A DNA stretch of 64,000 bases from Candidatus Krumholzibacteriota bacterium (GCA_022711765.1 JAKLEB010000001.1:1594694-1658693); one strand, 5' to 3'. Positions 51,513 to 60,784 are shown, counted from the first letter of the stretch. The notes: a model not told the origin generated them from the letters alone. A program made the numbers and translations.

Positions 51513-51917
51513 TCAGATACGCAGGACCAGGCGGTCGACCGCGGCCACGGGGGACCGTGCAGGCGCGGCGGCAGGCGTCGGCGCGACCGCCGGCGTCCAG
51601 GAAGGGATCTCGCCGGCCGGGGTCGCCAGGTCGGCGACGACCGGCTGGGGCGCGAGCGAGGTCGGCGGCTCCGGCGATGCCGCTGCCCCGCCCAGGTCGT
51701 GCAGGCAGCAGGTCGAGGCGGGAATCGCGACGCCGGTCTGGCAGGAGCAATCGGTCTCGCAGCCGGACGTCGCGGCCGTCTCGCAGGCGTCGTCGCAGAT
51801 CGCGACGGACGGCACGGCGGCGCACACCACGCTCAGCAAGGCGAGGACCGCGAGCCAGCGCGCGCCGCGCGCCGCGGTACGATTGCGTCCGGTCCAGGCT
51901 GCCGTGCGTTTGCGCAT
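51513..51917 (-). CDS. small Cys-rich secreted protein heading the metal-efflux operon
   Basis: 134 residues; no family recognised. The start at 51917 gives a basic N-terminus followed by a hydrophobic signal (L-A-V-L-A-L-L-S-V-V-C-A-A-V). The mature part begins with eight cysteines (C-D-D-A-C-E, G-C-E-T-D-C-S-C, T-C-C-L-H) and then a Pro/Ala-rich tail. Small secreted Cys/His proteins are often found at the head of czc and cus operons, so a periplasmic metal-binding role is plausible. No strong SD is visible. Gap to the channel gene is 85 nt. Confidence 0.6.
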   Translation of the reverse strand: MRKRTAAWTGRNRTAARGARWLAVLALLSVVCAAVPSVAICDDACETAATSGCETDCSCQTGVAIPASTCCLHDLGGAAASPEPPTSLAPQPVVADLATPAGEIPSWTPAVAPTPAAAPARSPVAAVDRLVLRI

Positions 51918-51986
51918 CCGTAAAAGATAAACGACGGCGCCGTCGCGGCAAGGCGCCGGCGCCTGGCGACGGCTACATCTGCGCCG

Positions 51987-52015
51987 TTGCGCCGGGCCCG
52001 GATCTGCCCGATACT
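51987..52015 (+). promoter_or_regulatory. putative promoter for the asparagine-synthetase-like gene
   Basis: -35 TTGCGC (51987-51992), 17-nt spacer, -10 GATACT (52010-52015) followed by CGC. It resembles the GATACACT sites at 18615 and 41797. The leader would be about 37 nt. Confidence 0.45.
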
Positions 52016-52059
52016 CGCTCGCGAACATCCGGCGAAACGTCCAACCGCTCGAGGTATCC

Positions 52060-53976
52060 ATGCCGGGGATCTTCGCCTTGCAGCTGCCGCCGGGCTACGC
52101 GGACGGCGCGGTCGTCGCCGACCGGCTGGCCGCCGCGATGACCCTGTTTCCGTGGCAATCGGCCCGCGTCGAGGAGGTGCTGCCCGAACGCCTCTTCCTC
52201 GGCGTGATCACGGACCGCGACCGGGGGCCGGGCGCCGCAGGCTGCCGCGGACGCGCAGGCGCGGTGAGCTGTGTCGTCGAAGGCCACATCGTGCGGTCCC
52301 GCAGCGACTGCAACGCCGAGGCGCCGCTGGCGGCAGGGGACTACGCCGAGGCGGTGCTACGCGCCTACACCGCCCACGGACCGACCTTCGCCGAGCATCT
52401 CGAGGGGCAGTACGGCGTCCTGCTGGTCGACCGCGCCTCGCGACGCCTGCTCGCCGCGCACGGGCGGATCGGAGAGAAGCCGCTGTACTTCGCGCGCCGC
52501 GACGGCGCGACGCTCTTCTGCTCGCAGCTCGGGCCGATGGCGGCCTGCGGGCTGTGGCGCGCGGCGATCGACCCGGACGCCGTGGCGACCTTCCTCACCT
52601 ACGGCCAGCAGTTCGCGACCAGGACCCTCCTGGCCGGGGTCGACCTCATGGATACCGCCACGATCTGCGAGGTCGACCTCGAATCGGGCGCGCTGCGGAA
52701 ACGTCGCTACTGGACGCTCCTCGAGGCCGGGCCGCTCGATGAAGCCAGACCGCTGCGGCAGCACGTCCGCGAGCTGTCCGACGAAGTGGTGGCGGCGGCC
52801 AGGCGCGCCGTGCGCCGCCAAGCGAGATACGTCGCGGGCCTTTCCGGTGGAGCGGACACGCGGCTGATGGCCGGCGCCGCCGCGCCTCTCGTCGACGGTC
52901 TCGCGGCCTGGACGCTGGGCGCGCCTGGTTCGAGCGACGTCATCGTCGCGTCGCAGGTCGCGCGTCACCTCGGCCTCGAACACTGGACCTTTTCCGCGCG
53001 CCCCGACCTGGTGCCGGAATTCGCCAGCGAATTCGTCGCGACGAGCGACGGCGCGCTGCCGGCCGACTGGGCGTATGCGAACGGCCGCGCCCGCGAGTTG
53101 CGCGACCGGGGCGCGGGAGTGGTCCTCACCGGCTATGCAGGCGAGTGCTTCCTGCGCGGCGATTTCCTGACCCTGCGGTTCGCGCAGTTCAAGCCGTACG
53201 CGCGTCACCGCCTCGGCATCGGCCCGGCGGCGCCGCACCCGGTGGTGGAACGAAACCGCGGCAGCGCCTCGGTCGCCCACTACATCGCCGTCAAGTACGG
53301 CAAACGGGGGCCGCTCAGCCGTCTGGCCGGCACGGAACCGCCGGATCTCCGCGACACGATCGAGCACGATCTGACGACGCTCTATGATGGCATGGCGCCG
53401 TCGGCGCAGGTCGACGAGTGGGTGCTCGAACAGCGCGGCCGCCGTCGCACGCTCGTCGCCACCAACAGCGATCGCCACTTCTATTCGGACGGTAGCATCT
53501 TCTACGACTACGACCTGCTCGACCGCTGCACGGTCGTCCCGCCGCGGCACAAGCGATTCAATCGCCTCTTCAACGGGGTCATGAATCGGCTGATGCCCGA
53601 TCTCGGCCGCCTGGTCTCCGGCAACACCGGCCTGCCGATGACGGCGCCATACTGGCGATTCGCGACGCGCGAGCTGGTGGCGCGGGTGGTGCTTCGCCGC
53701 GAGCCGGCCATTTCCACGGGCATGAACGTCGACGCCTGGGTCCGCGACGAGCTCCGCGAGTTCTACGGCGACCTGCTCCACGACGCGCGCACGCGCGCGC
53801 GGACCTACTGGAACGGCGAGGGGATCGCCGCGCTCTTCGACGCGCATCAGAGCGGCGCCGAGCGCGTGGGAGCCGCCCTGGGACTGCCGGTCACCGTCGA
53901 GCTCTTCGCGCGCCGGTGGGTCGACGCGCCGTGGACGCCCCGCCCGCCGGCCGCCGAACGCGTGGCCGGGGAGTGA
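52060..53976 (+). CDS. asparagine-synthetase-like protein without the N-terminal catalytic Cys
   Basis: 638 residues, the size of AsnB-type proteins. Class II amidotransferases begin M-C-G-I-F and need Cys2 to split glutamine. Here the start reads M-P-G-I-F, and the ATG is fixed by GAGG upstream, so glutaminase activity should be lost. The glutaminase-like fold remains (G-Q-Y-G-V-L-L-V-D and G-E-K-P-L-Y-F). The ATP pyrophosphatase motif is present as L-S262-G-G-A-D-T. Relatives that lost Cys2 include beta-lactam synthetase and some lasso-peptide cyclases, which activate a carboxylate with ATP. No peptide precursor gene was seen nearby. The true substrate is unknown. Confidence 0.8.
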   Translation: MPGIFALQLPPGYADGAVVADRLAAAMTLFPWQSARVEEVLPERLFLGVITDRDRGPGAAGCRGRAGAVSCVVEGHIVRSRSDCNAEAPLAAGDYAEAVLRAYTAHGPTFAEHLEGQYGVLLVDRASRRLLAAHGRIGEKPLYFARRDGATLFCSQLGPMAACGLWRAAIDPDAVATFLTYGQQFATRTLLAGVDLMDTATICEVDLESGALRKRRYWTLLEAGPLDEARPLRQHVRELSDEVVAAARRAVRRQARYVAGLSGGADTRLMAGAAAPLVDGLAAWTLGAPGSSDVIVASQVARHLGLEHWTFSARPDLVPEFASEFVATSDGALPADWAYANGRARELRDRGAGVVLTGYAGECFLRGDFLTLRFAQFKPYARHRLGIGPAAPHPVVERNRGSASVAHYIAVKYGKRGPLSRLAGTEPPDLRDTIEHDLTTLYDGMAPSAQVDEWVLEQRGRRRTLVATNSDRHFYSDGSIFYDYDLLDRCTVVPPRHKRFNRLFNGVMNRLMPDLGRLVSGNTGLPMTAPYWRFATRELVARVVLRREPAISTGMNVDAWVRDELREFYGDLLHDARTRARTYWNGEGIAALFDAHQSGAERVGAALGLPVTVELFARRWVDAPWTPRPPAAERVAGE

Positions 53977-54059
53977 GTTGTCGATCCGGCGACGCGACCC
54001 CGCCGATCCGGTCGCCGCTGCCGAGGTGACCGGCCGGCGCCGCGCGGCCCGGCGGAGGC

Positions 54060-55268
54060 TCAGCGGGCCGCGTCGAGGATGCGCTTGACGTTGGCCGTGG
54101 AGAAATACTCGGCCGGCGACGTCACGCCAGCGTTGACGCGCGCGAATCCGTCCATGGCCTCCTGGTTGCCGTGCGCGGCCGCCAGGACCTGCTGGAGCTC
54201 GGGCGGCGGCGGCTCGAGGGTGGCGAGCTGCGCCGTGAACTCGTACATCGGCAGCACCTGCTCGTCCCGCGCGGCCTGGTAGACGCCCATCGCCTCGTCG
54301 AATGACCGGGCGCCCGAGAATACACCGTCCAGGGCGCCGGCACAGAGCTCCGCGTCCCGGAACGCGTCGCTGATCCCCTGGGCGGTGATGAAATCCTTGC
54401 TGTAGCCGGCGTCGCCAACGAGCGACCACCCAGGTCCGTAGGGCTTCCGGAAGAACCCCGGCACGGCGAGCCCGAGGAACCGCTCCTCGCGCCGGGCGGC
54501 GCGAACGCGCTCGGCGAAGGCGGGGACCATGTCGATGACGCGGTGGTAGTTCCCCTCGACGTCCGTCCGGTTCGCCTCGAATTCCGCGTACGGCCAGCCC
54601 GCGATGACGATGGTCAGGTCGTCGTTCGTGGGCCAGGCCGCCATCCCTCGGCGGGGCAGGATGTAGTTCTCGTTGCGGCCCTCCATCGGCAGCCCGCTCC
54701 AGTAGGAGTAGTAGGCGGCCAGTGACCGCGGCTTCTCCCGGTAACTGGGAGCGTCCACACAGCGGGCGACGATCGAGTTGCCGCCATCCGCGCCCACGAC
54801 CACGCGCGCGTGCTCGGTCACGGGCGGCTTGCCCTTGGCGTGACCGCGAATACCGGTGACGCAGCCGTCCTCGCGCAGGACCGCATCCACGGTGAAGCCC
54901 TCGCGGACCTCGACCCCCGCCGCGGCGGCGGCGTCCACCAGCAGCTTGTCGAGGACCGTACGGCGCGGGGCGTAGGCGGCGGTCTCGCCGTCCATGCCGG
55001 GCGAGCCGGTCAGCGTGAAGGCGCCGAAGTCGAAGGCGTAGGTGTCGATGGGGGGGCAACCGGTCGCGACGACGCTGTCGCGCAGGCCCCATCGCCGCAG
55101 CGCCGCCATGCCGGGCGGGTGGATGAGATGCGTCGAGATCGTATCGCTGGGGAACGTGCCCCGATCGACGAGCAGGACCCGGTAGCCCCGGCGGGCGAGC
55201 AGCATCGCCGTGGGTGAACCGGCGCACCGTGCGCCGACCACGATGGCGTCGAACGGATGAGCGGCCAT
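54060..55268 (-). CDS. FAD-dependent oxidoreductase (geranylgeranyl reductase / PHBH-like)
   Basis: 402 residues from the ATG at 55268. The dinucleotide-binding start is D-A-I-V-V-G-A-R-C-A-G-S, a variant of G-x-G-x-x-G. V-V-V-G-A-D-G-G-N-S and L-V-G-D-A-G-Y-S-K-D are the second and third flavin motifs of the group. It uses FAD and probably NAD(P)H for hydroxylation or double-bond reduction. Substrate unknown. It is monocistronic, with a good promoter at 55388 and about 100 nt of leader. Confidence 0.88.
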   Translation of the reverse strand: MAAHPFDAIVVGARCAGSPTAMLLARRGYRVLLVDRGTFPSDTISTHLIHPPGMAALRRWGLRDSVVATGCPPIDTYAFDFGAFTLTGSPGMDGETAAYAPRRTVLDKLLVDAAAAAGVEVREGFTVDAVLREDGCVTGIRGHAKGKPPVTEHARVVVGADGGNSIVARCVDAPSYREKPRSLAAYYSYWSGLPMEGRNENYILPRRGMAAWPTNDDLTIVIAGWPYAEFEANRTDVEGNYHRVIDMVPAFAERVRAARREERFLGLAVPGFFRKPYGPGWSLVGDAGYSKDFITAQGISDAFRDAELCAGALDGVFSGARSFDEAMGVYQAARDEQVLPMYEFTAQLATLEPPPPELQQVLAAAHGNQEAMDGFARVNAGVTSPAEYFSTANVKRILDAAR

Positions 55269-55387
55269 GAGCCCCTGCTCCTTCCGCGGCGCGTCGAACG
55301 CGGACCGGGCGATCTTGCCATGTCGCGGCTCGACCGTTCCTGGATGGCGGAAGGCCCGGACCATAAACAGGATATTATTTATCTACT

Positions 55388-55416
55388 ATGATACGGTTCG
55401 CGCCCGCCGAGGGCAA
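55388..55416 (-). promoter_or_regulatory. sigma-70-like promoter for the FAD oxidoreductase
   Basis: Minus strand: -35 TTGCCC (55416-55411), 17-nt spacer, -10 TATCAT (55393-55388). Downstream of it is an AT-rich leader. Confidence 0.55.
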
Positions 55417-55485
55417 GTCACGGTCGCGCCGGGGCAAGCGACGCCGATTCCGCGCCTCGAATCGAGGCGCCGGCCGACTGACTCG

Positions 55486-58400
55486 TCACCGCAGGAGCAG
55501 CATCTTCCGGACGAGCGACCCATCCTCCGTGACGAGCCGGTACACGTACGTGCCGCTCGGCACCGCGAGACCGTCATCATCCGTGCCCTGCCAGGCCAGC
55601 TGGTGGACGCCCGCCCCGCGCTCGCCGTCGGCGAGCGTGCCCCGGCAGCGACCCTGCAGGTCGTAGACGCGGAGCGAGACATGCTGGGCGCGCGGCAGGG
55701 TGAACGTGATCGTGGTCCGCGGATTGAAGGGATTGGGGTGGTTCTGGGCGAGGTCGAGCGCGGCCGTGGGCGGCACGTCGACGGTGTCCGGATTCTCGGC
55801 CAGGATCGGCCGGAACGTGATGGCGCGGTTCGCGGCGACGACGGCCGCGCCGGACGCGTAGCGGTTTCCGTAGACGTAGTTCAGGCCGATGGTGCGGGTC
55901 TGGTCCTGGATGCCGACCGTGAAGTAGCTGGTCTCGTCGCCGGAGACGGTCACGCTCTGGTACTGCACCGTGATCAGGCCGTCGCCCGTGTCGGTCCCGC
56001 TGTAGGCCGGATCGGTGAGGATGATCTCGAAGGTGCAATTGCCGGTGTAGTACTGGCCGGAGTTCCAGGTGCGGAAATTGTCCCACTGCACGATGAAGCG
56101 GTGGTTGGCCTCGTCGTGCCAGGTATAGACCGTCCCGTTGGCGAGGTCGTCCCAGAACGCGCACACCATGGCGTCCGGCGAGCCGTCGGCGGGCAGGTAC
56201 CAGCCGCGGTAGAGGACGAGCCCGCTCCTGCCGAAGGCGAGCCAGCCGTTGGAGCAGACGCTGATGGTCCCGTAGACCTGGCCGTAGTAGACGAATTCGA
56301 AGGGCAGCTCGACCACCCGGGTCTCGTCGTCCCCGCGCGCGAGGTCGCGGATGCCCGTGTCCGCACCCAGACCCGCGAGCTCGACCCAGGCGTAGTCCGG
56401 CGCGTCCGGGCCGTCGTCGTCGTCGCTGAACGCCCAGTAGCCGTAGGCGTCGGGACCGGTGGGATCGCCGGCGACCGCGGTGCCGATCGTGACGGTGAAC
56501 TCGACGGTCTGCTTGCCCCGCTCCGCGAAGTCCAGAGCGAGGACGAACCGTGCCGTCTGCCCCGGGTAGCAGGTCGCGTCGATCGCGATGGCGAAGGGAT
56601 CGAGCTGGGTCGCGCTTGCGCCCGCGCTGGTCGGGCCCCAGGCTCCGGCGGCATCGGTGACCGTGACCCAGCGGCTCTCCGTGCTCAGCGTGCCGGTGAT
56701 CCCGCCGGTCGCCAGGTCGCCGACGTTCAGGAGCACCACCGAGAGCGCGCCCGACTCGCCCGGGTCGGGCGAGCTGCCGGGCAGGCCCCAGACCGTGGAC
56801 TGGATCGACGCCTGCGGTCCGCTGATCGGCAGCACGAGGCGGCTCGTCCAGGAGTTGGCGCCGCTGGTCGCGACCAGTTCGAAGACCGCGTCCTCGCCGC
56901 CGGGAGCGTCGGGGTCGAGCTGGATCACGAAGGGCGACCCGCCCCAGACGGTGGCGCCGGCGGCCACCGTGCCGTACGCCACCCCGCCGGGTGAGTACGT
57001 GGCCCACGCGGGACCGTCGACGAGGGTGGCCATGACGCCGGCGGCGGCGTTCGTGCCGCCGTTGACCAGAGCGGCGCCGACCTGCAGCGACTCGCCGGGG
57101 TTGGCCACGCCGTCGCCGTTGCCGACGACGTCGGAGAGCGAGAGGTCGATCAGGTCGAGGGAGCTGGCCACCGTCCCGATGGTGGCCACGGCGCGGTAGG
57201 GGTAGAGGTCGTGGCCGGTGACGGTGACGTGCAGGTCGCCGGCGGCGACGCCCGCGAGGTCGAGGACCGCGTGGCCGGTCGCGTCGGTGAGGGCCCAGCT
57301 GCGCACCGTGCCCGCCTGGTAGGCCGCCACGCGGGCGCCCGCCACGGGCGCCCCCGCCGCGGTCACCGTCACGGGCAGCGCCGTGGCGGTCGAGGCCAGC
57401 GCCGCCGGGTGGACGACGGCGAGGGCCTGCGGGACGCCCGTCCACATCTCGGTGACCGGATCGCCCATGAGATTGTTCCAGGTCAGCCAGGACCACACCC
57501 TGACCGGCTCGGCCTGCCAGTAGTTCACGTAGAAGTTGAGCTTGCCGCCGGTGAGCGCCGGGCCGAGACGGAAGTCTTCGCCCGCCAGCAGATGGTCGGT
57601 GATCCCCAGGAACATGCAGTTGTTGTAACGCGTGTGCGTCCCGGTGGTGGCGGTGCCGACCGCCCCGATGCCGCCGCCGTTCGCGGCGCGCAGCCAGGCT
57701 TCGCTGCGGGCGGTCGTGTCGTCCTGGAAGCTGCCGGTGTCGCAGGTCAGGATGATGGCGAAGGGCAGCTGGCGGCCGTTGCTGGTGGCGAGGATGTGGC
57801 TGGAACCGAGGCCGCTCATGTACATCAGGCCGCGGTAGGTGAAGAGAGTCTCGCCCTGGTTGATCGTCGCGAGCATCTGGGTGACGAAGTTGCCGCTCCA
57901 GATGGTGTCCACCCGCGTGTAGCCCAGGCGCAGCAGCTCCTGCTTCACGAACTGGTTCGTGAAGATGCAGCTGTTGCCCGAGTCGGCGGGGTCGCCGGTG
58001 AGACCGGCGGTGGTGAACCAGCCGGTGTCGCCGAAGTCGGGCGCGCTCTCGTAGCCGACGATCTTGTCCACCGCGAGCTGCAACTGGGAGGTCGACTGCA
58101 CGGACAGGCGTCCGACGTGAACGTCAGGGAGCACGTCGGTGCCGTCGAGGCGCGAGTAGTCGTGGTCGCCCTCGCCATAGTAGCCCGATTGATTCTCGTT
58201 GAAGGTGGGGATCGCGACGGTGCCGTTGGCGTCGCCGACGAGAACGACGAACTCCAGCGGCGGATCGCAGGTCGCGTAGCGCCCCTGCAGCCAGGTCCGG
58301 ATCGCCGCGGCGGTGGTGCCGGCCGTCGCCGTCGTGACCACCTCCACGGCATAGCCCTGCTCGCGACGCCACTCCGCCAGCGGCTCGATGATCCCGACCA

Positions 58401-59163
58401 CCGTCGAATTGTTGGGACACACGTAGATCACGGTGCCCGGTCCCGCCTGCACCGTCCCGCCGCGCTCCCAGCCGATCACCATTCGCTCGTAGACGGTGGC
58501 GAAGGACTCGGGGATCAGCCGCCGCGCAGCCGGCGTCGGGGCGCGGTCGTCGCGGCCGGCGAAGGCGAGCGACGCGACCATGCGCGAGGCGACGGTCGTC
58601 TCGCCCGTCGCCGGGTCGTAGCCCACGGGCGTGAACGTGACCGGCACCACCCGCAACCCGTGCAACAGGGCGGGCTCGCCGACGGTGACGGTCGTCTCGC
58701 TGCGCGGAGCGCGCGCGTACGAGGCGGCGTCGAAGCCCGGCGCGGCCTTGCCGCTCTCCTGTACCGGCAGCACCGGCGCCAGGTCCAGCCTGCCCAGAGA
58801 GCGGACCTCGCGGCCGGTGACCTGCGCCGACACGGCCACGCCGTCGGGCACGGCGACGAGGCGAGTGACGGTGGGCAGGGCGGGCTGGCCCTCGGCGCCG
58901 CGGAAGCCGCCGCCGGGGATGTCGAGCTGGTCGAACCGGCGAGCGCCCACGGTGACCGACTCGCGTTCGATTCCGGCAAGTTCGAATTCCAGCACCATGC
59001 CGGAGGCCGTCCGCTCGACCAGCCTCACCTCGGCGCCCGCGCTCGTGGCGCCGGTCGCCACGGGAATGACCTGCGGCGCGGGATCGGCGACGTAGGCGTA
59101 GGCCGCGGCGGCGAGGCCGCCGAGAACGACGAGGGCGAGGGTCGCAGCGAGGTGGGAACGCAT
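55486..59163 (-). CDS. C25 (gingipain-like) peptidase with P-N-P-F-N-P sorting domain
   Basis: 1225 residues with a signal peptide. An N-terminal pro-region of about 230 residues precedes the C25-like domain (about 240-590): F-V-V-L-V-G-D-A-N-G, L-P-D-V-H-V-G-R-L-S, T-Y-R-G-L-M-Y-M-S-G, and the cysteine C474 in I-L-T-C-D-T-G-S-F. Gingipains have a His in G-H-G before the Cys, but here that spot reads R-G-L-M and the nearest His is H456. Activity is therefore uncertain. Ig-like and jelly-roll modules follow, and the last 85 residues are the sorting domain (N-H-P-N-P-F-N-P-R-T-T-I-T-F to R-K-M-L-L-L-R). GGGAG precedes the ATG. Confidence 0.8.
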   Translation of the reverse strand: MRSHLAATLALVVLGGLAAAAYAYVADPAPQVIPVATGATSAGAEVRLVERTASGMVLEFELAGIERESVTVGARRFDQLDIPGGGFRGAEGQPALPTVTRLVAVPDGVAVSAQVTGREVRSLGRLDLAPVLPVQESGKAAPGFDAASYARAPRSETTVTVGEPALLHGLRVVPVTFTPVGYDPATGETTVASRMVASLAFAGRDDRAPTPAARRLIPESFATVYERMVIGWERGGTVQAGPGTVIYVCPNNSTVVGIIEPLAEWRREQGYAVEVVTTATAGTTAAAIRTWLQGRYATCDPPLEFVVLVGDANGTVAIPTFNENQSGYYGEGDHDYSRLDGTDVLPDVHVGRLSVQSTSQLQLAVDKIVGYESAPDFGDTGWFTTAGLTGDPADSGNSCIFTNQFVKQELLRLGYTRVDTIWSGNFVTQMLATINQGETLFTYRGLMYMSGLGSSHILATSNGRQLPFAIILTCDTGSFQDDTTARSEAWLRAANGGGIGAVGTATTGTHTRYNNCMFLGITDHLLAGEDFRLGPALTGGKLNFYVNYWQAEPVRVWSWLTWNNLMGDPVTEMWTGVPQALAVVHPAALASTATALPVTVTAAGAPVAGARVAAYQAGTVRSWALTDATGHAVLDLAGVAAGDLHVTVTGHDLYPYRAVATIGTVASSLDLIDLSLSDVVGNGDGVANPGESLQVGAALVNGGTNAAAGVMATLVDGPAWATYSPGGVAYGTVAAGATVWGGSPFVIQLDPDAPGGEDAVFELVATSGANSWTSRLVLPISGPQASIQSTVWGLPGSSPDPGESGALSVVLLNVGDLATGGITGTLSTESRWVTVTDAAGAWGPTSAGASATQLDPFAIAIDATCYPGQTARFVLALDFAERGKQTVEFTVTIGTAVAGDPTGPDAYGYWAFSDDDDGPDAPDYAWVELAGLGADTGIRDLARGDDETRVVELPFEFVYYGQVYGTISVCSNGWLAFGRSGLVLYRGWYLPADGSPDAMVCAFWDDLANGTVYTWHDEANHRFIVQWDNFRTWNSGQYYTGNCTFEIILTDPAYSGTDTGDGLITVQYQSVTVSGDETSYFTVGIQDQTRTIGLNYVYGNRYASGAAVVAANRAITFRPILAENPDTVDVPPTAALDLAQNHPNPFNPRTTITFTLPRAQHVSLRVYDLQGRCRGTLADGERGAGVHQLAWQGTDDDGLAVPSGTYVYRLVTEDGSLVRKMLLLR

Positions 59164-59225
59164 AGGGATCTCCCGGTGGCGAACGGCACGAATGACCCGG
59201 CCGGACGGCCGGGGCTGGAGACGTG

Positions 59226-59234
59226 ATTATACCA
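59226..59234 (-). promoter_or_regulatory. extended -10 promoter element for the C25-like gene
   Basis: TGGTATAAT on the minus strand matches the extended -10 TGnTATAAT exactly. No good -35 lies 17 bases upstream, which is typical for this class. The leader would be about 55 nt. Confidence 0.5.
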
Positions 59235-59394
59235 CCGCCGCCGACTGGGATCTCGCCCGAAACTGAGGTTTCGTGAACCTACGTTTACCCTTAATGAGAA
59301 TCGGTCTTCGACAGGCGCCCGATCGACCCGGCAGCGACGAGGGCGAAGGGTTTCGCCGGCCGCTCGCCCGGACGGGACCGCCGCCCGGCTCGCC

Positions 59395-60693
59395 TCAACC
59401 CCGACCGAGAAGCCGGAACATCTCGCGCTTGTACGCCTCCACGCCCGGCTGGTCGAACGGATTGACTCCGAGCAGCCGGCCGCCGATCGCCACGCCCTTC
59501 TCGAACAGGTACAGCAGACCGCCGACCGCCTCGGGCGTGAGGCGGTCCAGCTCGAGCGCGAGGCACGGCACGCCGCCCTGCACGTGCGCGGTCCTCGTGC
59601 CCTCGTACGCCTTGACGTTGATCGAGTCGAGGCGCCGGCCGACCAGGTCGTCCAGGCCGTCGAGTCCCTCGACGCCGCCGGGATCGGCCGGCACGACGAC
59701 CTCGGGAGCGTCCTCGCGCACCACCAGGAAGGTCTCGAGCAGGCTGCGGCGTCCATCCTGCAGATACTGGCCGAGGCTGTGCAGATCCGTCGTGTAGACC
59801 GTGGACGCCGGGAAGATCCCCTTGCCGTCCTTGCCCTCGCTCTCGCCGTAGAGCTGCTTCCACCACTCGCCGAAGGTCGCGAGGCCGGTGTGGAAGGTCG
59901 CGAGGATCTCCGTCTGGTAGCCCTTCCCGTACAGGCCGAAGCGGGAGGCGGCGTAGAGATGCGCGGGATTCGCGCGCAGGTCGTCCGTGAGGCAGGCCCG
60001 GCGCATGTCCGCCGCACCGGCCACGAGCGCGCGGATATCGATGCCGGCCATCGCGAGCGGCAACAGGCCGACCGGGGTCAAGACCGAGAAGCGGCCGCCC
60101 ACGTCGTTGGGGATCGGCCACGATTCCCAGCCCGCCCGGTCGGCCAGCTCGCGCAGGGCGCCGCGGCGCGCGTCGGTGATCGCGGTGACGCGCGCGGCCG
60201 CCGCCGCCGTGCCGTACCGCTCCTCCAGCAGGCGCCGCAGGACCCGGAAGCTGAGCGCGGGTTCGAGCGTCGTGCCGGACTTGGAGATCACGACGAGGCG
60301 GAAGTCCCGGCGCTCGAGCCGCCGGGTCACCTGGCGAAGCGCGCTCGCACAGAGGCTCGTGCCTGCGAAGATCACCTCCGGCGCGCCCCGGCCGTGACCG
60401 AGCGCGTCGAGGACGGCGCGAGCGCCGAGGTAGCTGCCGCCGATGCCGACCACGACGCAGGCCTCGCTGTCCCGGCGAGCTTGCGCCGCGGCGAGCTCGA
60501 GCGCGGCGAAATCGGCGGCCGCGAGGTTGGCCGGCAGGTCGAGCCAGCCGAGGAAGTCGCTGCCCTCTCCGCGGCGCGCGGCGAGGTCGGCCGCAGCCGC
60601 GGCGACCCGAGGCGCGAGCGCGTCCACGTCCGCGGGCGGCAGGAAAGACTCGGTGCGGCTCGTGTCCAGCAGGATCCCATTGACCTTGTCCAT
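59395..60693 (-). CDS. pgi: glucose-6-phosphate isomerase
   Basis: 432 residues, the shorter bacterial form. V-V-V-G-I-G-G-S-Y-L-G-A-R, I-S-K-S-G-T-T-L-E-P and V-G-G-R-F-S-V-L-T-P-V-G are the sugar-phosphate-binding motifs. Q-L-Y-G-E-S-E-G-K-D-G-K-G carries the usual acid and lysine region. It interconverts glucose-6-P and fructose-6-P in glycolysis. The ATG at 60693 follows AGGAG, and a promoter pair is predicted 64 nt upstream. Confidence 0.96.
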   Translation of the reverse strand: MDKVNGILLDTSRTESFLPPADVDALAPRVAAAAADLAARRGEGSDFLGWLDLPANLAAADFAALELAAAQARRDSEACVVVGIGGSYLGARAVLDALGHGRGAPEVIFAGTSLCASALRQVTRRLERRDFRLVVISKSGTTLEPALSFRVLRRLLEERYGTAAAAARVTAITDARRGALRELADRAGWESWPIPNDVGGRFSVLTPVGLLPLAMAGIDIRALVAGAADMRRACLTDDLRANPAHLYAASRFGLYGKGYQTEILATFHTGLATFGEWWKQLYGESEGKDGKGIFPASTVYTTDLHSLGQYLQDGRRSLLETFLVVREDAPEVVVPADPGGVEGLDGLDDLVGRRLDSINVKAYEGTRTAHVQGGVPCLALELDRLTPEAVGGLLYLFEKGVAIGGRLLGVNPFDQPGVEAYKREMFRLLGRG

Positions 60694-60756
60694 CGCCGGC
60701 TCCTCGCATCGCTGGGCTTGCGCGGTCCCGTTGCCCGGGTTAAATCTCGACGCTAC

Positions 60757-60784
60757 AGGATACACGACGGGACGCCGCGATCAA
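60757..60784 (-). promoter_or_regulatory. putative promoter for pgi
   Basis: Minus strand: -35 TTGATC (60784-60779), 16-nt spacer, -10 TATCCT (60762-60757). The opposite strand carries GATACA at 60759, which may serve thiI, but with a poorly spaced -35. Confidence 0.4.
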
